A model generated the notes under the pieces. That model made no database searches, was not told the origin of the DNA, and saw only the letters and a program-made list of their open reading frames with translations. Shown here in pieces: positions 46,685-59,625 of a stretch of 64,000 nucleotides of DNA. Origin of the DNA: Lysinibacillus fusiformis (lineage in GTDB: Bacteria; Bacillota; Bacilli; Bacillales_A; Planococcaceae); NCBI RefSeq assembly GCF_007362955.1, contig NZ_CP041696.1, positions 2,046,001 to 2,110,000 on the forward strand. Reading direction: 5' to 3'. A program made the translations under genes and the position numbers. How positions within the stretch are numbered: position 1 is the stretch's first letter; the number at the start of each line of letters is the position of its first letter.

Positions 46685-47872
46685 ATGGCTAAAGAAAAAT
46701 TTGACCGTTCAAAAACGCATGCTAACATTGGTACAATCGGACACGTTGACCATGGTAAAACTACTCTAACTGCTGCAATCGCTACAGTTCTTTCAAAAAA
46801 AATGGGTGGTACAGCTAAATCTTACGCTGACATCGATAACGCACCAGAAGAAAAAGAACGTGGTATCACAATCAATACTTCTCACGTAGAATACGAAACA
46901 GAAACTCGTCACTATGCACACGTTGACTGCCCAGGACATGCTGACTATGTTAAAAACATGATCACTGGTGCTGCACAAATGGACGGCGGTATCTTAGTAG
47001 TATCTGCTGCTGATGGCCCAATGCCACAAACTCGTGAACACATCCTTTTATCTCGTCAAGTTGGTGTTCCATACTTAGTAGTATTCATGAACAAATGTGA
47101 TATGGTTGATGACGAAGAATTATTAGAATTAGTAGAAATGGAAATCCGTGACCTACTATCTGAATATGACTTCCCAGGCGACGATATTCCTGTAATCAAA
47201 GGTTCTGCTCTTAAAGCTCTTGAAGGCGAAGCAGAATGGGAAGAAAAAATCGTTGAATTAATGGACGCTGTAGATTCTTATATCCCAACTCCAGAACGTC
47301 AAACTGACAAACCATTCATGATGCCAGTAGAGGATGTATTCTCTATCACTGGTCGTGGTACAGTAGCAACTGGCCGTGTTGAACGTGGTGTAGTTAAAGT
47401 CGGCGACGTAATTGAAATCGTTGGTATTAACGAAGAAGCTAAATCTACAACTGTAACAGGTGTAGAAATGTTCCGTAAATTATTAGACTACGCTGAAGCT
47501 GGTGACAACATCGGTGCTTTACTTCGTGGTGTAGCTCGTGAAGATATCCAACGTGGTCAAGTATTAGCTAAACCAGGCTCAATCACTCCACACACAAACT
47601 TCAAAGCTGAAGTTTACGTTTTATCTAAAGAAGAGGGTGGCCGTCATACTCCATTCTTCTCTAACTACCGTCCTCAGTTCTACTTCCGTACAACTGACGT
47701 AACAGGTATCTGTAACTTACCAGAAGGCGTTGAAATGGTAATGCCTGGTGATAACATTGAAATGACTGTAGAACTTATCGCTCCAATCGCTCTTGAAGAA
47801 GGTACTAAATTCTCTATCCGTGAGGGTGGCCGTACTGTAGGCGCTGGCGTAGTAGCTACTATCCAAAAATAA
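46685..47872 (+). CDS. tuf: Elongation factor Tu
   Basis: EF-Tu delivers aminoacyl-tRNA to the ribosome. The 395-residue GTPase has P-loop GHVDHGKT at 19-26, [23 protein letters not shown], and domains II and III. I chose ATG 46685, preceded by TGAGGAGGC; the upstream in-frame ATG at 46667 lies before that site. A perfect terminator follows, and then an unrelated Bce module instead of the S10 operon. Confidence 0.97.
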   Translation: MAKEKFDRSKTHANIGTIGHVDHGKTTLTAAIATVLSKKMGGTAKSYADIDNAPEEKERGITINTSHVEYETETRHYAHVDCPGHADYVKNMITGAAQMDGGILVVSAADGPMPQTREHILLSRQVGVPYLVVFMNKCDMVDDEELLELVEMEIRDLLSEYDFPGDDIPVIKGSALKALEGEAEWEEKIVELMDAVDSYIPTPERQTDKPFMMPVEDVFSITGRGTVATGRVERGVVKVGDVIEIVGINEEAKSTTVTGVEMFRKLLDYAEAGDNIGALLRGVAREDIQRGQVLAKPGSITPHTNFKAEVYVLSKEEGGRHTPFFSNYRPQFYFRTTDVTGICNLPEGVEMVMPGDNIEMTVELIAPIALEEGTKFSIREGGRTVGAGVVATIQK

Positions 47873-47896
47873 TTTTAGCGCAAGCTAATTTTTCTA

Positions 47897-47932
47897 AACC
47901 AATCTGTAGGGACGCTTACAGATTGGTTTTTT
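47897..47932 (+). terminator. Terminator of the str operon
   Basis: AACCAATCTGTA at 47897-47908 pairs perfectly with TACAGATTGGTT at 47917-47928, followed by TTTT. It isolates tuf from bceR. Confidence 0.95.
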
Positions 47933-47966
47933 ATGTTAAAATTAGAAGAGAAAGGAGTGCTTATGT

Positions 47967-48647
47967 ATGGAGATGAAAGTTTTATTGATAGAAGATGATC
48001 CATCAATTTTTGAAATGATTAAAGATCGTTTTGCACAATGGTCGCTACAAGTTGTAGGTCCAAGTGATTTTCAAAAGGTGATGGATGATTTTATAGAGGA
48101 AAAGCCACAACTCATATTAATTGATATACAACTACCTGCTTATGATGGTTTTCATTGGTGTCGTGAAATAAGACATATTTCGAAGGTACCAATTCTCTTT
48201 CTATCTTCACGTGATCACCCGATGGATATGGTGATGGCAATGCAAATGGGTGCTGATGATTTTATACAAAAACCATTTCACATGGAAGTATTACTTGCAA
48301 AGGTACAGGCGATATTACGACGCACTTATGATTATGTAGAAGAGAAATTGGAAGTCACACGTTTTAATGGTGCAGTTATCGACTATGCAAGAAGCGAAAT
48401 TATGTATGAAGGACAATTGGTGTCCTTGACCAAAAATGAACTTTTTATATTACGAATTTTAGTGGAAAAAGCTAATCATATTGTTTCGAGGGATGACTTA
48501 ATGAGAAAACTATGGGATGATGAGCGTTTTGTTAACGATAATACATTGTCTGTGAATGTAAATCGTCTACGCACTAAGCTTGAAGATATTGGATTGCAAG
48601 AAGTTATTTTAACAAAAAAAGGGCTTGGCTATATAGCAGTAACGTAG
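47967..48647 (+). CDS. bceR: BceR-like response regulator
   Basis: This is an OmpR-family DNA-binding response regulator of the Bce group, which activates a peptide-antibiotic ABC transporter. The 226-residue protein has a receiver with acidic pocket Glu9-Asp10-Asp11 and phosphoacceptor Asp53 (LIDIQLPAYDGFHW). It also has Lys-containing QKPFHMEVL and a winged helix ending NDNTLSVNVNRLRTKLE. It resembles B. subtilis BceR along its length. AAAGGAG lies 9 bases before the ATG. A sensor kinase follows. Confidence 0.9.
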   Translation: MEMKVLLIEDDPSIFEMIKDRFAQWSLQVVGPSDFQKVMDDFIEEKPQLILIDIQLPAYDGFHWCREIRHISKVPILFLSSRDHPMDMVMAMQMGADDFIQKPFHMEVLLAKVQAILRRTYDYVEEKLEVTRFNGAVIDYARSEIMYEGQLVSLTKNELFILRILVEKANHIVSRDDLMRKLWDDERFVNDNTLSVNVNRLRTKLEDIGLQEVILTKKGLGYIAVT

Positions 48648-48656
48648 GGGACGTGA

Positions 48657-49679
48657 GTGTGGATGCTTCTATTATTTTTTAAAGAACGACTAGCATGGAT
48701 TGGGTTTTATGTGTTTATTTCAATTAGTCTGAACGTATTATTTTCTTTAGATGTTGGTTTAGTAAGTGTTTCGATTACGTATGTTAATATATGTATGTTT
48801 ATTAGTTTTTTTATCTTTTTGCTGTGGCGTTATAGTGTAGAAGTAGGGCAACTGAAGAATTTCCTGGGAAATGTGGATGGGCAACTGGATGATATTCATA
48901 GCAAAAATATGGATCTATCACCATTTCAAGGTGCCTATTTTAAGAAGCTTGAAGATGTGTTCTATGAAAAAGATATGGAGTTGAACAAGACAAAGGTACA
49001 ATTACAGGAGTATTCAGATGAGCTTCTAGCATGGGTACATGAAGTAAAGGCACCTTTAACATCAATTAATCTAATGTTGTCTCAGATAGATGATTTAGTA
49101 TTACGTCGAAAACTAGAACATGAGTGGCTCAGACTTCATTTATTAGTCGATCAGCAGCTACATCAAACGCGCCTTGCTACAATTGAAAAAGATAATTATA
49201 TGACGGAAATTGAGCTTCGTAATGTTGTTTATAAAGAAATTCGTGCCATGCAACCATGGTGTTTGGAGAAGGGAATTGGTTTTGACGTGTCAGAATTATC
49301 GGAGACGGTATTGACAGACGGTAAATGGTTAGCATTTATAGTACGGCAAATCCTATCAAATGCCATTAAATATAGTCCTATAAATACTGAGATTTTGATA
49401 TTTACTGAAGTAGATGCAAGTGGCACGACATTGTTACATATAAAAGATGAAGGTATTGGTATCCGTAAGGAGGATTTACCGCGTATCTTTCAAAAGTCGT
49501 ATACGGGGACAGCTGGCAGAGAGTCTGCACAGTCTACAGGTATGGGCTTATACTTGGCGCATAATGTTGCGCTGAAAATTGGCGTTCGTATACGCGTGCA
49601 GTCGAAGATTGATGAAGGTTCAATATTTACATTACGATTTCCCTTGCAAAACGAATATGTCAAACTAACAGGTAGATGA
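48657..49679 (+). CDS. bceS: BceS-like intramembrane-sensing histidine kinase
   Basis: This kinase senses the transport activity of BceAB rather than the peptide directly. The 340-residue protein has two membrane helices (about 9-28 and 35-55) with almost no external loop. The phosphoacceptor His128 lies in ELLAWVHEVKAPLTSIN, and the ATPase motifs are RQILSNAIKYSP, DEGIGIRKEDLPRIF and TGMGLYLAH. Length and motifs match B. subtilis BceS. Start GTG 48657 follows AGGGG; ATG 48663 is an alternative. A terminator hairpin overlaps the stop. Confidence 0.9.
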   Translation: MWMLLLFFKERLAWIGFYVFISISLNVLFSLDVGLVSVSITYVNICMFISFFIFLLWRYSVEVGQLKNFLGNVDGQLDDIHSKNMDLSPFQGAYFKKLEDVFYEKDMELNKTKVQLQEYSDELLAWVHEVKAPLTSINLMLSQIDDLVLRRKLEHEWLRLHLLVDQQLHQTRLATIEKDNYMTEIELRNVVYKEIRAMQPWCLEKGIGFDVSELSETVLTDGKWLAFIVRQILSNAIKYSPINTEILIFTEVDASGTTLLHIKDEGIGIRKEDLPRIFQKSYTGTAGRESAQSTGMGLYLAHNVALKIGVRIRVQSKIDEGSIFTLRFPLQNEYVKLTGR

Positions 49680-49701
49680 CGAAATTGTCACCTACCTTTT
49701 T
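49671..49701 (+). terminator. Terminator between bceRS and bceAB
   Basis: GGTAGATGAC at 49671-49680 pairs with GTCACCTACC at 49687-49696 with one mismatch, followed by TTTTTA. The stem includes the bceS stop codon. It separates the regulatory genes from the transporter genes, which then need their own, presumably BceR-activated, promoter in 49702-49775. Confidence 0.8.
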
Positions 49702-49775
49702 ATATTGTCATGTAAAACGCACGAAATGATTAACGAGAGAGGGTACACTTGGACTATAGAAAGGGGCGCGACTAA

Positions 49776-50537
49776 GTGGCTGTTTTAATTGGACGTAAAG
49801 TAAAAAAAGTATACGGTAAAAAATCAACGGCTCAGGAAGTATTGAAAGGCATTGATTTAGAAGTTAATAAAGGTGAATTTGTAGGTATTATGGGTCCCTC
49901 CGGTTCAGGCAAGACAACACTGTTAAATGTTTTGTGTTCGATTGACTTTGCTACTGAGGGTGTGATTGAAATAAATGGTCAAAGCTTACGTGGTATGAAG
50001 GAAAAGGCGCTGGCCAATTTCCGCCGTGAGCAGTTGGGCTTCATCTTCCAAGATTATAATTTACTTGATACGTTAACAGTGAAAGAAAATATATTACTGC
50101 CTTTAGCGATTGGCAAGTTACCGAAGGCTGTTGCCGAGAGTCGTGTGAAAGAGCTGACACACTTACTGGGTATTACAGATATATTAAATAAATATCCGAA
50201 TGAAATCTCAGGTGGGCAAAAGCAACGTACATCTGCTGCTCGTGCACTTATCACAAATCCATCACTTGTGTTTGCAGATGAACCAACAGGTGCGCTCGAT
50301 TCAAAATCAGCTACAGCGCTCTTAAAAAACTTACAGAGTATTAATGAAGCGAAAGAAGCAACAATTATGATGGTTACACACGATGCGGTAGCAGCAAGCT
50401 TTTGTACCCGTGTTTTATTTTTAAAGGATGGACTCATTTATAGTGAGCTATATAAAGGTGATAAGACAAGACAAGCATTTTTCCAGGAAATCATGCATAC
50501 ACAAAGTGTGCTAGGTGGTGACGGTTATGAGTCTTAG
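49776..50537 (+). CDS. bceA: BceA-like peptide-antibiotic ABC transporter ATPase
   Basis: This ATPase powers BceB, which removes cell-wall-active peptides such as bacitracin from their lipid targets. The 253-residue MacB/LolD-type protein has Walker A GPSGSGKT at 40-47, signature ISGGQKQR near 144-151, and Walker [20 protein letters not shown] 49776 is preceded by AAAGGGG. Its last codons overlap bceB. Confidence 0.92.
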   Translation: MAVLIGRKVKKVYGKKSTAQEVLKGIDLEVNKGEFVGIMGPSGSGKTTLLNVLCSIDFATEGVIEINGQSLRGMKEKALANFRREQLGFIFQDYNLLDTLTVKENILLPLAIGKLPKAVAESRVKELTHLLGITDILNKYPNEISGGQKQRTSAARALITNPSLVFADEPTGALDSKSATALLKNLQSINEAKEATIMMVTHDAVAASFCTRVLFLKDGLIYSELYKGDKTRQAFFQEIMHTQSVLGGDGYES

Positions 50538-52506
50538 TAAACTCGTGTTCCGTAGCATGAAGAAAAACATGAAGCATTATTACTTATATTTTTTCGCGCT
50601 TATTTTTAGTGTCACACTGTATTTTTCTTTTGTGACATTGCAAAATAATGCTGAGGTATTAGCTACTGTACAGAAGAGTGGTACAGCAACAACAGGTTTT
50701 GAAGCTGCGACTTATATTCTATACTTTATAATTTTGTTCTTCGTGTTATATGCTAACCATTTATTTATGAAGCGTCGCAGTAAGGAAGTCGGCTTATATC
50801 AGCTAATTGGCATGACCAAGGGCCTTATAGTGCGTTTATTGGCGGTAGAAAGTATCCTTTTATTTGTTGGAGCAATCGTTTTAGGAATGCTGGCAGGCTT
50901 TTTCAGCTCACGTTTCTTCGCGATGGTATTACTACGTGTACTAGAGAAAGAGGCGCTTGTGACAATGACGTTCAGTACAGAGGCTTTACAGCAATCTATT
51001 GCAGTATTCGCTATTCTTTTAGTCATTGTGTTAGTGCAGATGGCGTGGATGATTCATCGTGTATCATTGCTATCATTGTTTAGTGCATCTAAACAGGCAG
51101 ACGAGCGTGTAAAACGATTTAGTCCACTACAAATGATGATTGGCTTTTTAGGCCTTGTGTTAATTGCATATGGATATTATGCATCAACAAAACTGTTCGA
51201 TATTGATTCTGCTGGCAATCTATTTGTCAATATGATCATTATTTTAGCGTCAACAATCGGTGGAACATTCCTTGTATTCCGCTTTTCCGTTGCGTTTATT
51301 ATGAATTCAGTCCGTTTAAAGAAGAATGGGCATTTATCTGTGCATGATGTATTAGCATTAACACCGATTATGCATCGCATGAAAAGTAACGCAAAATCAT
51401 TGACTCTTATTACTGTTTTAACCGGCGTATCACTTGGGATTACAACTTTATCTTATATTTCATACTACTCGACTGAAGCATCGTCATACAGCCAAGTACC
51501 GGCGGATTATATTTTACTTGAAGATAAAGGGCAGGAATTTTTACAAAAGTTAGAGCAAAATAATATTGCTTATAAAAGAATTGATTACCGTTTACAGGCT
51601 GTTACAGCTTCAGTGGCGCAATTATTACCAGAGGATCAACAAGATAGTCCGTTTTATAATATGAAAGGTACTATCTATACAATCCCACTTTCTGATTATC
51701 AACAAATTATAGCCAATGCATCTATATCAGGAAATGATATTATTCTAACGAACTACGGTGGTTATATGGCAGAAATGTTCCCAATGGAAAAGGATCGAGA
51801 TGTCGTAGTAACTGTTGGCGAACACGAGGAGACACTCCATGTCATAGATGTACAAAATGAAAGTATTATCAGTGGTATTGTGACCGCTGGTGGAGGAGGA
51901 CCAATTTTTGTCGTAACAGACACATTGTTTGAAAAGTTAGCTACAATATCGAATGATACACAATGGCATAAACAAACTTCCATTATGTTAAAATCAAAAA
52001 CAGATTTAGCTTTAGCTGAAAAATTATATATACAATCGGGTGCAGGTGTTATTTCTTCTATAGAGAGTGAAGGCGAGACGAAAAGTTATATACAAGCGTC
52101 TTATGAAAGTGAGCGTAAAGAGAATATCGAAACCTTGGGAATAACGATATTTACAACAGCATTTTTAGGCTTAGCCTTTTTAATGACAACGGGTAGCATT
52201 TTGTACTTTAAGCAAATGTCTGAGGCGGAAGAGGAGCGAGGTTCTTATACGATACTAAGAAAGATTGGTTTCGCTGAAAAAGATATCATGAAAGGAATTT
52301 ATATGAAACAAGCCTTTAACTTTGGTGTTCCATTAATAATAGGGCTACTGCATAGTTACTTTGCTGTTAAGTCAGGATGGTTTTTATTCGGCTCAGAGTT
52401 AACAGCACCATTGTGGATTGCTATGAGTTGCTATATAGCGTTATATGCTATCTTTGCTGTACTTTCTGTCGGCTATTATAAAAAAGTTATCCGAGAGTCT
52501 TTATAA
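50527..52506 (+). CDS. bceB: BceB-like peptide-antibiotic ABC transporter permease
   Basis: BceB is the permease and sensor platform of the module. The 659-residue FtsX-like protein begins [28 protein letters not shown]. It shows about ten hydrophobic segments and a large extracytoplasmic domain at about residues 320-535 between the seventh and eighth, the hallmark of BceB-type permeases and the probable ligand region. ATG 50527 overlaps bceA and follows AGGTGGTG. Peptide specificity cannot be predicted. Confidence 0.9.
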   Translation: MSLSKLVFRSMKKNMKHYYLYFFALIFSVTLYFSFVTLQNNAEVLATVQKSGTATTGFEAATYILYFIILFFVLYANHLFMKRRSKEVGLYQLIGMTKGLIVRLLAVESILLFVGAIVLGMLAGFFSSRFFAMVLLRVLEKEALVTMTFSTEALQQSIAVFAILLVIVLVQMAWMIHRVSLLSLFSASKQADERVKRFSPLQMMIGFLGLVLIAYGYYASTKLFDIDSAGNLFVNMIIILASTIGGTFLVFRFSVAFIMNSVRLKKNGHLSVHDVLALTPIMHRMKSNAKSLTLITVLTGVSLGITTLSYISYYSTEASSYSQVPADYILLEDKGQEFLQKLEQNNIAYKRIDYRLQAVTASVAQLLPEDQQDSPFYNMKGTIYTIPLSDYQQIIANASISGNDIILTNYGGYMAEMFPMEKDRDVVVTVGEHEETLHVIDVQNESIISGIVTAGGGGPIFVVTDTLFEKLATISNDTQWHKQTSIMLKSKTDLALAEKLYIQSGAGVISSIESEGETKSYIQASYESERKENIETLGITIFTTAFLGLAFLMTTGSILYFKQMSEAEEERGSYTILRKIGFAEKDIMKGIYMKQAFNFGVPLIIGLLHSYFAVKSGWFLFGSELTAPLWIAMSCYIALYAIFAVLSVGYYKKVIRESL

Positions 52507-52530
52507 ATAGATATATATGAAGAAACTTCA

Positions 52531-52562
52531 AAAACAGTATGGTGCTCCATACTGTTTTATTA
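52531..52562 (+). terminator. Terminator after bceB
   Basis: AAAACAGTATGG at 52531-52542 pairs perfectly with CCATACTGTTTT at 52547-52558 around a 4-base loop, then TATT. Confidence 0.93.
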
Positions 52563-52732
52563 TGATCGGTGACAGTAAAGCTAATTCAGCAAGGTATTAA
52601 GGACGATGCGCAACACAACTACATATAAGATGGTGTAAGTAACTTCGTTTGTCTTTATAGAAAACGCTCATATATATTTGGTAGAGTTTATTGTTTGAAA
52701 TATCCGAAAACGTTGTACTATAGCCTTAAGTG

Positions 52733-52761
52733 TTGCAATATCTGTAGAAATTTTATATACT
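52733..52761 (+). promoter_or_regulatory. Upstream promoter of the S10 operon
   Basis: TTGCAA at 52733-52738 and TATACT at 52756-52761 are 17 bases apart, about 235 bases before rpsJ. Confidence 0.6.
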
Positions 52762-52838
52762 AGTAAACGGCTTAAATAAGCGAGAAATATTAGTAGTTAA
52801 GAATATCTACAACATTTAAAAGAATTTAGCGAAAAGAC

Positions 52839-52867
52839 TTGCTTATTCTTTTTTTATTGTATATAAT
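52839..52867 (+). promoter_or_regulatory. Main promoter of the S10 operon
   Basis: TTGCTT at 52839-52844 and perfect TATAAT at 52862-52867 are separated by 17 bases, about 120 bases before rpsJ. Confidence 0.78.
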
Positions 52868-52872
52868 GTTGA

Positions 52873-53304
<432 letters not shown>

Positions 53305-53350
53305 TGGTAAAAACAATATAACTTTTTAAAACTTACAGGAGGTGTGACAA

Positions 53351-53980
53351 ATGGCTAAAGGAATCTTAGGTAGAAAAATTGGTATGACTCAAGTTTTCGC
53401 TGAAAACGGCGATTTAATCCCGGTAACAGTTATCGAAGCTGCTCCAAACGTAGTTCTTCAAAAGAAAACTGTTGATACAGATGGCTACGAAGCTATCCAA
53501 GTTGGTTTTGAAGATAAGCGAGTTAAGCTTTCTAACAAACCAGAACAAGGTCACGTAGCAAAAGCGAATACTGCTCCTAAGCGCTTCATTCGTGAATTCC
53601 GCAACGTGAACGTTGAAGAATACGAAGTTGGTCAAGAAGTCAAAGTAGAAATTTTCGCAGAAGGCGATGTAATTGATGTAACAGGCGTTACTAAAGGTAA
53701 AGGTTTCCAAGGTGTTATCAAACGCCACGGACAATCTCGTGGTCCTATGGCCCACGGTTCTCGTTACCACCGTCGTCCTGGTTCAATGGGTCCAGTTGCT
53801 CCGAACCGCGTATTTAAACAAAAGAAATTACCTGGTCAAATGGGTGGCACAGTAGTTACAATCCAAAACTTAGAAATCGTCAAAGTTGATGCGGAACGTA
53901 ACCTACTACTTGTTAAAGGTAATGTTCCTGGTTCTAAAAAAGCTCTAGTTACAGTTAAAACTGCAATTAAAGCTAACTAA
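53351..53980 (+). CDS. rplC: 50S ribosomal protein L3
   Basis: L3 helps start 50S assembly and reaches the peptidyl transferase centre. The 209-residue protein has [14 protein letters not shown] at the start and the extended loop [30 protein letters not shown] precedes the ATG. Second gene of the S10 operon. Confidence 0.97.
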   Translation: MAKGILGRKIGMTQVFAENGDLIPVTVIEAAPNVVLQKKTVDTDGYEAIQVGFEDKRVKLSNKPEQGHVAKANTAPKRFIREFRNVNVEEYEVGQEVKVEIFAEGDVIDVTGVTKGKGFQGVIKRHGQSRGPMAHGSRYHRRPGSMGPVAPNRVFKQKKLPGQMGGTVVTIQNLEIVKVDAERNLLLVKGNVPGSKKALVTVKTAIKAN

Positions 53981-54006
53981 TCACTTCGAGAAAGGAGGAA
54001 ACAGGA

Positions 54007-54630
54007 ATGACAAAAGTATCTGTACTTAGTCAAACAGGTGCTTCAGTTGGTGAAATCGAGTTAAACGAAGCGATCTTCGGAATCGAGCCAAATGAAGCAG
54101 TATTATTCGACGCAGTAGTTGCACAACGCGCTTCTCTTCGTCAAGGTAATCATAAGGTTAAAAACCGTTCTGAAGTTGCTGGTGGTGGTCGTAAACCATG
54201 GCGTCAAAAAGGAACTGGTCGTGCTCGTCAAGGTTCTATCCGTTCTCCACAATGGCGCGGCGGTGGTATCGTATTCGGTCCAACTCCACGTAGCTACTCT
54301 TATAAATTACCTAAAAAAGTTCGTCGTTTAGCTCTTAAATCAGCTTTATCAGCTAAAGTTGTAGAACAAAACTTCTTAGTTCTTGATGCTCTTACACTAG
54401 CAGCACCAAAAACAAAAGAATTCACAAAAATCCTTAAAGATCTTTCTTTAGAGAAAAAATCTTTATTCGTAACTGCTGACCTAGATGAAAACGTAGCATT
54501 ATCTGCTCGTAACATCCCTGGTGTAACAGTTTTAACTGCAAACGGAATCAACGTTCTTGATCTTTTAGGTCATGAAAAAGTTGTATTCACTAAAGCTGCA
54601 GTAGAAAAAGTTGAGGAGGTGCTTGGATAA
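54007..54630 (+). CDS. rplD: 50S ribosomal protein L4
   Basis: L4 lines the exit tunnel. The 207-residue protein has the tunnel loop [19 protein letters not shown] at about 59-77, with wild-type Lys and Gly residues at the macrolide-sensitive positions. The stop overlaps the rplW start. AAAGGAGGAAAC precedes the ATG. Confidence 0.97.
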   Translation: MTKVSVLSQTGASVGEIELNEAIFGIEPNEAVLFDAVVAQRASLRQGNHKVKNRSEVAGGGRKPWRQKGTGRARQGSIRSPQWRGGGIVFGPTPRSYSYKLPKKVRRLALKSALSAKVVEQNFLVLDALTLAAPKTKEFTKILKDLSLEKKSLFVTADLDENVALSARNIPGVTVLTANGINVLDLLGHEKVVFTKAAVEKVEEVLG

Positions 54631-54914
54631 TGGAAGCACGTGATATTTTAAAACGTCCGGTCATTACTGAGCGTTCTTCAGAACTTATGGCAGAGAAAAA
54701 GTATACTTTCGAAGTAGACACTCGCGCTAACAAAACTCAAGTAAAAGACGCTGTAGAAGAAATCTTTGGTGTTGAAGTTGAGAAAGTAAACGTTCTTAAC
54801 TACAAAGGTAAATTCAAACGCGTTGGCCGTTACGGTGGTTACACTAACAAACGTCGTAAAGCGATTGTTAAATTAACTGCGGACAGCAAAGACATCGAAT
54901 TATTCGAAATGTAA
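54630..54914 (+). CDS. rplW: 50S ribosomal protein L23
   Basis: L23 sits at the tunnel exit and docks trigger factor and SRP. The 94-residue protein has the expected length, beginning [16 protein letters not shown], with the extended loop [21 protein letters not shown] (shown here only in part by position 51-71). The ATG shares a base with the rplD stop. Confidence 0.96.
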   Translation: MEARDILKRPVITERSSELMAEKKYTFEVDTRANKTQVKDAVEEIFGVEVEKVNVLNYKGKFKRVGRYGGYTNKRRKAIVKLTADSKDIELFEM

Positions 54915-54961
54915 TCCTTTAGGGATATATGATTTGAACAATCAAGAAGGAGGGAAAACAC

Positions 54962-55792
54962 ATGGCGATTAAAAAGTATAAACCTACCTCTAATGGTCGT
55001 CGTAATATGACGTCATTAGACTTTGCGGAAATTACAACTAACAAGCCTGAGAAATCATTGCTTGAACCAACTAAACGCAAAGCTGGTCGTAACAACCAAG
55101 GTAAAATCACTGTTCGTCATCATGGTGGTGGTCATAAGAAGCAATACCGTGTCATCGATTTCAAACGTATTAAAGATGGCATTCCGGCTAAAGTTGCTAC
55201 TATCGAATATGATCCAAACCGTTCTGCGAATATCGCATTAATCAACTACGCTGATGGAGCGAAAGCTTACATCTTAGCACCAAAAGGTCTAGAGGTTGGT
55301 CAAACAATCGAATCTGGTCCAGATGCTGATATTAAAGCAGGTAATGCATTACCATTAGCAAACATTCCAATGGGTACTACAATCCATAACATCGAGTTAA
55401 AACCTGGTAAAGGTGGCCAATTAGTACGTTCAGCTGGTACTTCAGCTCAAGTACTTGGTCGTGAAGATAAATACGTTATCGTACGTCTTCAATCAGGTGA
55501 AGTACGTTTAATTCTTGCTACTTGCCGTGCTACAATCGGTCAAGTTGGTAACGAACAACACGAACTTGTAAACATCGGTAAAGCTGGTCGTTCTCGTTGG
55601 TTAGGTAAACGCCCAACTGTTCGTGGTTCTGTAATGAACCCTAACGATCACCCACACGGTGGTGGTGAAGGACGTTCTCCAATCGGACGTAAATCACCAA
55701 TGACTCCTTGGGGTAAACCAGCACTTGGTTACAAAACTCGCAAGAAGAAAAACAAATCGGATAAATTCATCATCCGTAGTCGTAAAAAATAA
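54962..55792 (+). CDS. rplB: 50S ribosomal protein L2
   Basis: L2 is needed for subunit joining and peptidyl transferase activity. The 276-residue protein begins [20 protein letters not shown] and has the conserved C-terminal region with [19 protein letters not shown], including the functional histidine. GAAGGAGGG precedes the ATG. Confidence 0.97.
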   Translation: MAIKKYKPTSNGRRNMTSLDFAEITTNKPEKSLLEPTKRKAGRNNQGKITVRHHGGGHKKQYRVIDFKRIKDGIPAKVATIEYDPNRSANIALINYADGAKAYILAPKGLEVGQTIESGPDADIKAGNALPLANIPMGTTIHNIELKPGKGGQLVRSAGTSAQVLGREDKYVIVRLQSGEVRLILATCRATIGQVGNEQHELVNIGKAGRSRWLGKRPTVRGSVMNPNDHPHGGGEGRSPIGRKSPMTPWGKPALGYKTRKKKNKSDKFIIRSRKK

Positions 55793-55852
55793 AGTGGTTA
55801 AACTACGGTTCTATGTGAGAGCCGTGGTGGAATCACAGAGGGAGGTTCCTAC

Positions 55853-56131
55853 ATGGGTCGCAGCTTGAAAAAAGGACCTTTTGTCGATGACCACTTAATG
55901 AAAAAAGTGGAAGCACAAGAGGCTTCTGAGAAAAAACAAGTTATCAAAACTTGGTCTCGCCGTTCTACAATTTTCCCGACTTTTATCGGTTTAACGATTG
56001 CTGTATATGATGGACGTAAACATGTTCCTGTATACGTAACAGAAGATATGGTAGGTCACAAACTTGGTGAATTCGCACCGACACGTACTTACAAAGGTCA
56101 CGGTGCAGACGACAAGAAAACAAGACGCTAA
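55853..56131 (+). CDS. rpsS: 30S ribosomal protein S19
   Basis: S19 binds the 30S head near the A-site finger. The 92-residue protein begins [19 protein letters not shown] and has [20 protein letters not shown] (by position near 34-53). GGGAGGTTC precedes the ATG. Confidence 0.96.
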   Translation: MGRSLKKGPFVDDHLMKKVEAQEASEKKQVIKTWSRRSTIFPTFIGLTIAVYDGRKHVPVYVTEDMVGHKLGEFAPTRTYKGHGADDKKTRR

Positions 56132-56153
56132 TTTTGAGAGGAGGTAAATCCTA

Positions 56154-56498
56154 ATGACACAAGCTAAAGCTATCGCTCGCACAGTACGCATTGCTCCTCG
56201 TAAAGTACGTCTAGTTGTAGACTTAATCCGAGGTAAGCAAGTTGGTGAAGCAGTTGCGATTTTACGTCATACTCCAAAAGCGGCGTCTCCAGTCGTTGAG
56301 AAAGTATTAAAATCTGCAGTTGCTAACGCTGAGCACAACTACGATCTTGACATCAACTCTTTAGTAGTTTCTGAAGTATTCGTTGATGAAGGTCCAACAT
56401 TAAAACGTTTCCGTCCACGTGCACAAGGACGTGCAAGCGCAATTAACAAACGCACAAGCCACATTACTCTAGTGGTATCTGAGAAGAAGGAGGGTTAA
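56154..56498 (+). CDS. rplV: 50S ribosomal protein L22
   Basis: L22 lines the exit tunnel. The 114-residue protein has the beta-hairpin with [19 protein letters not shown] that reaches the tunnel constriction, without visible deletions of the kind linked to macrolide resistance. GAGAGGAGG precedes the ATG. Confidence 0.96.
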   Translation: MTQAKAIARTVRIAPRKVRLVVDLIRGKQVGEAVAILRHTPKAASPVVEKVLKSAVANAEHNYDLDINSLVVSEVFVDEGPTLKRFRPRAQGRASAINKRTSHITLVVSEKKEG

Positions 56499-56501
56499 TC
56501 C

Positions 56502-57155
56502 GTGGGTCAAAAAGTACATCCAATAGGACTGCGCGTTGGTATTATTCGTGACTGGGAGTCAAAATGGTACGCTGAAAAAGACTATGCAACTCTACTTCAC
56601 GAAGACATCAAAGTGCGTAAATATATTGAAACGGCTCTTAAAGACGCTTCAGTTTCTAAAGTTGAAATTGAACGTGCTGCAAACCGTGTAAACATTACAA
56701 TTCACACTGCGAAACCAGGTATGGTAATCGGTAAAGGTGGTACTGAAGTTGAAAATCTTCGTAAATACCTTGGTGATTTAACTGGTAAACGTGTACACAT
56801 CAACATCATCGAAATTAAACGTGCTGATCTTGACGCTCGTCTAGTAGCTGAAAACATCGCTCGTCAATTAGAAAACCGTGTATCATTCCGTCGTGCGCAA
56901 AAGCAAGCGATCCAACGCACAATCCGTGCTGGTGCAAAAGGAATTAAAACACAAGTATCTGGTCGTTTAGGTGGCGCTGATATCGCGCGTGCTGAACACT
57001 ATAGCGAAGGAACTGTTCCACTTCATACTCTACGTGCTGACATTGATTATGCACACGCAGAAGCTGACACTACTTACGGTAAATTAGGCGTTAAAGTATG
57101 GATCTACCGTGGTGAAGTTCTTCCTACGAAGAAATCTGTGGAAGGAGGCAAATAA
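56502..57155 (+). CDS. rpsC: 30S ribosomal protein S3
   Basis: S3 forms part of the mRNA entry channel helicase. The 217-residue protein has the KH domain with [19 protein letters not shown] and ends with the conserved [15 protein letters not shown] start at 56502, three bases after the rplV stop, follows AGAAGGAGGG. Confidence 0.96.
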   Translation: MGQKVHPIGLRVGIIRDWESKWYAEKDYATLLHEDIKVRKYIETALKDASVSKVEIERAANRVNITIHTAKPGMVIGKGGTEVENLRKYLGDLTGKRVHINIIEIKRADLDARLVAENIARQLENRVSFRRAQKQAIQRTIRAGAKGIKTQVSGRLGGADIARAEHYSEGTVPLHTLRADIDYAHAEADTTYGKLGVKVWIYRGEVLPTKKSVEGGK

Positions 57156-57156
57156 T

Positions 57157-57781
<625 letters not shown>

Positions 57782-57799
57782 TAAAGGAGGTTTTCAAGT

Positions 57800-58063
57800 A
57801 TGACTGAGCGTAATCAACGCAAAGTTTACACGGGCCGCGTGGTTTCAGATAAAATGGACAAAACTATTTCTGTTTTAGTTGAAACTCACAAAAAGCACAA
57901 GCTTTATGGTAAACGTGTAAAATACTCTAAAAAGTTTAAGGCTCATGATGAGCAAAACCAAGCGAAAATCGGTGATATCGTACGTATCATGGAAACTCGC
58001 CCGCTATCAGCTACTAAACGATTCCGTCTAGTTGAAGTTGTAGAAAAAGCGGTTATTATTTAA
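57800..58063 (+). CDS. rpsQ: 30S ribosomal protein S17
   Basis: S17 binds 16S rRNA early in assembly. The 87-residue protein begins [20 protein letters not shown] and has the family's [29 protein letters not shown] precedes the ATG. Confidence 0.96.
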   Translation: MTERNQRKVYTGRVVSDKMDKTISVLVETHKKHKLYGKRVKYSKKFKAHDEQNQAKIGDIVRIMETRPLSATKRFRLVEVVEKAVII

Positions 58064-58106
58064 TAACTATTTCGGAACAACCAATTTCCGAAGGGAGGTA
58101 ACCTAA

Positions 58107-58475
58107 GTGATCCAACAAGAAAGTCGTATGAAAGTTGCTGACAACTCAGGTGCACGTGAAGTTCTTACAATTAAAGTGCTTGGTGGCTCTGGCCGTAAAA
58201 CTGCTAACATCGGTGATATCGTTGTTTGTACAGTTAAGAAAGCAACACCAGGTGGCGTTGTCAAGAAGGGTGACGTTGTTAAAGCTGTTATCGTTCGTAC
58301 TAAATCAGGCGTTCGTCGTAAAGACGGTACGTACATCAAATTTGATGAAAATGCTTGTGTAATTATTCGTGATGATAAATCACCACGCGGAACTCGTATT
58401 TTCGGACCTGTTGCACGTGAATTACGTGACAGCAACTTCATGAAAATCGTTTCTCTAGCTCCAGAAGTTCTTTAA
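58107..58475 (+). CDS. rplN: 50S ribosomal protein L14
   Basis: L14 lies at the subunit interface. The 122-residue protein begins [19 protein letters not shown] and ends [13 protein letters not shown], matching B. subtilis almost throughout. GTG 58107 follows AAGGGAGGT. Confidence 0.96.
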   Translation: MIQQESRMKVADNSGAREVLTIKVLGGSGRKTANIGDIVVCTVKKATPGGVVKKGDVVKAVIVRTKSGVRRKDGTYIKFDENACVIIRDDKSPRGTRIFGPVARELRDSNFMKIVSLAPEVL

Positions 58476-58510
58476 TTTCATGATAGTGCCAATCAAGGAG
58501 GTGCGACAGC

Positions 58511-58819
58511 ATGCATGTAAAAAAAGGTGACAAGGTTAAGGTTATCACTGGTAAGGACAAAGGCAAAGAAGGAGTAATCCTAGCTGCTTTCCCTAAACAA
58601 GATCGCGTTCTTGTTGAAGGTGTAAATATCGTGAAAAAACACGTTAAACCTAATCAATTGAATCCACAAGGTGGGATTGTAAGCCAAGAGGCTGCAATTC
58701 ACGTTTCGAACGTAATGCTAATCGATCCTAAATCTGGCGAGCCGACTCGTGTAGGTTATAAAATCGAAAACGGTAATAAAGTTCGTGTTGCAAAAAAATC
58801 AGGTGCAGTAATCGACTAA
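58511..58819 (+). CDS. rplX: 50S ribosomal protein L24
   Basis: L24 starts 50S assembly and lies near the tunnel exit. The 102-residue protein has the KOW-like [18 protein letters not shown] and the end [28 protein letters not shown] precedes the ATG. Confidence 0.96.
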   Translation: MHVKKGDKVKVITGKDKGKEGVILAAFPKQDRVLVEGVNIVKKHVKPNQLNPQGGIVSQEAAIHVSNVMLIDPKSGEPTRVGYKIENGNKVRVAKKSGAVID

Positions 58820-58848
58820 TTAGTAAATAAAAGAAGGGAGGTACACAC

Positions 58849-59596
<748 letters not shown>

Positions 59597-59625
59597 TCCC
59601 CTAATTTGGGAAGGAGGTAAATGTA

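Noticed and set aside
49702..49775. BceR binding site before bceA
   Set aside because: A TGTAA word is present but no partner half-site at the expected distance could be supported.
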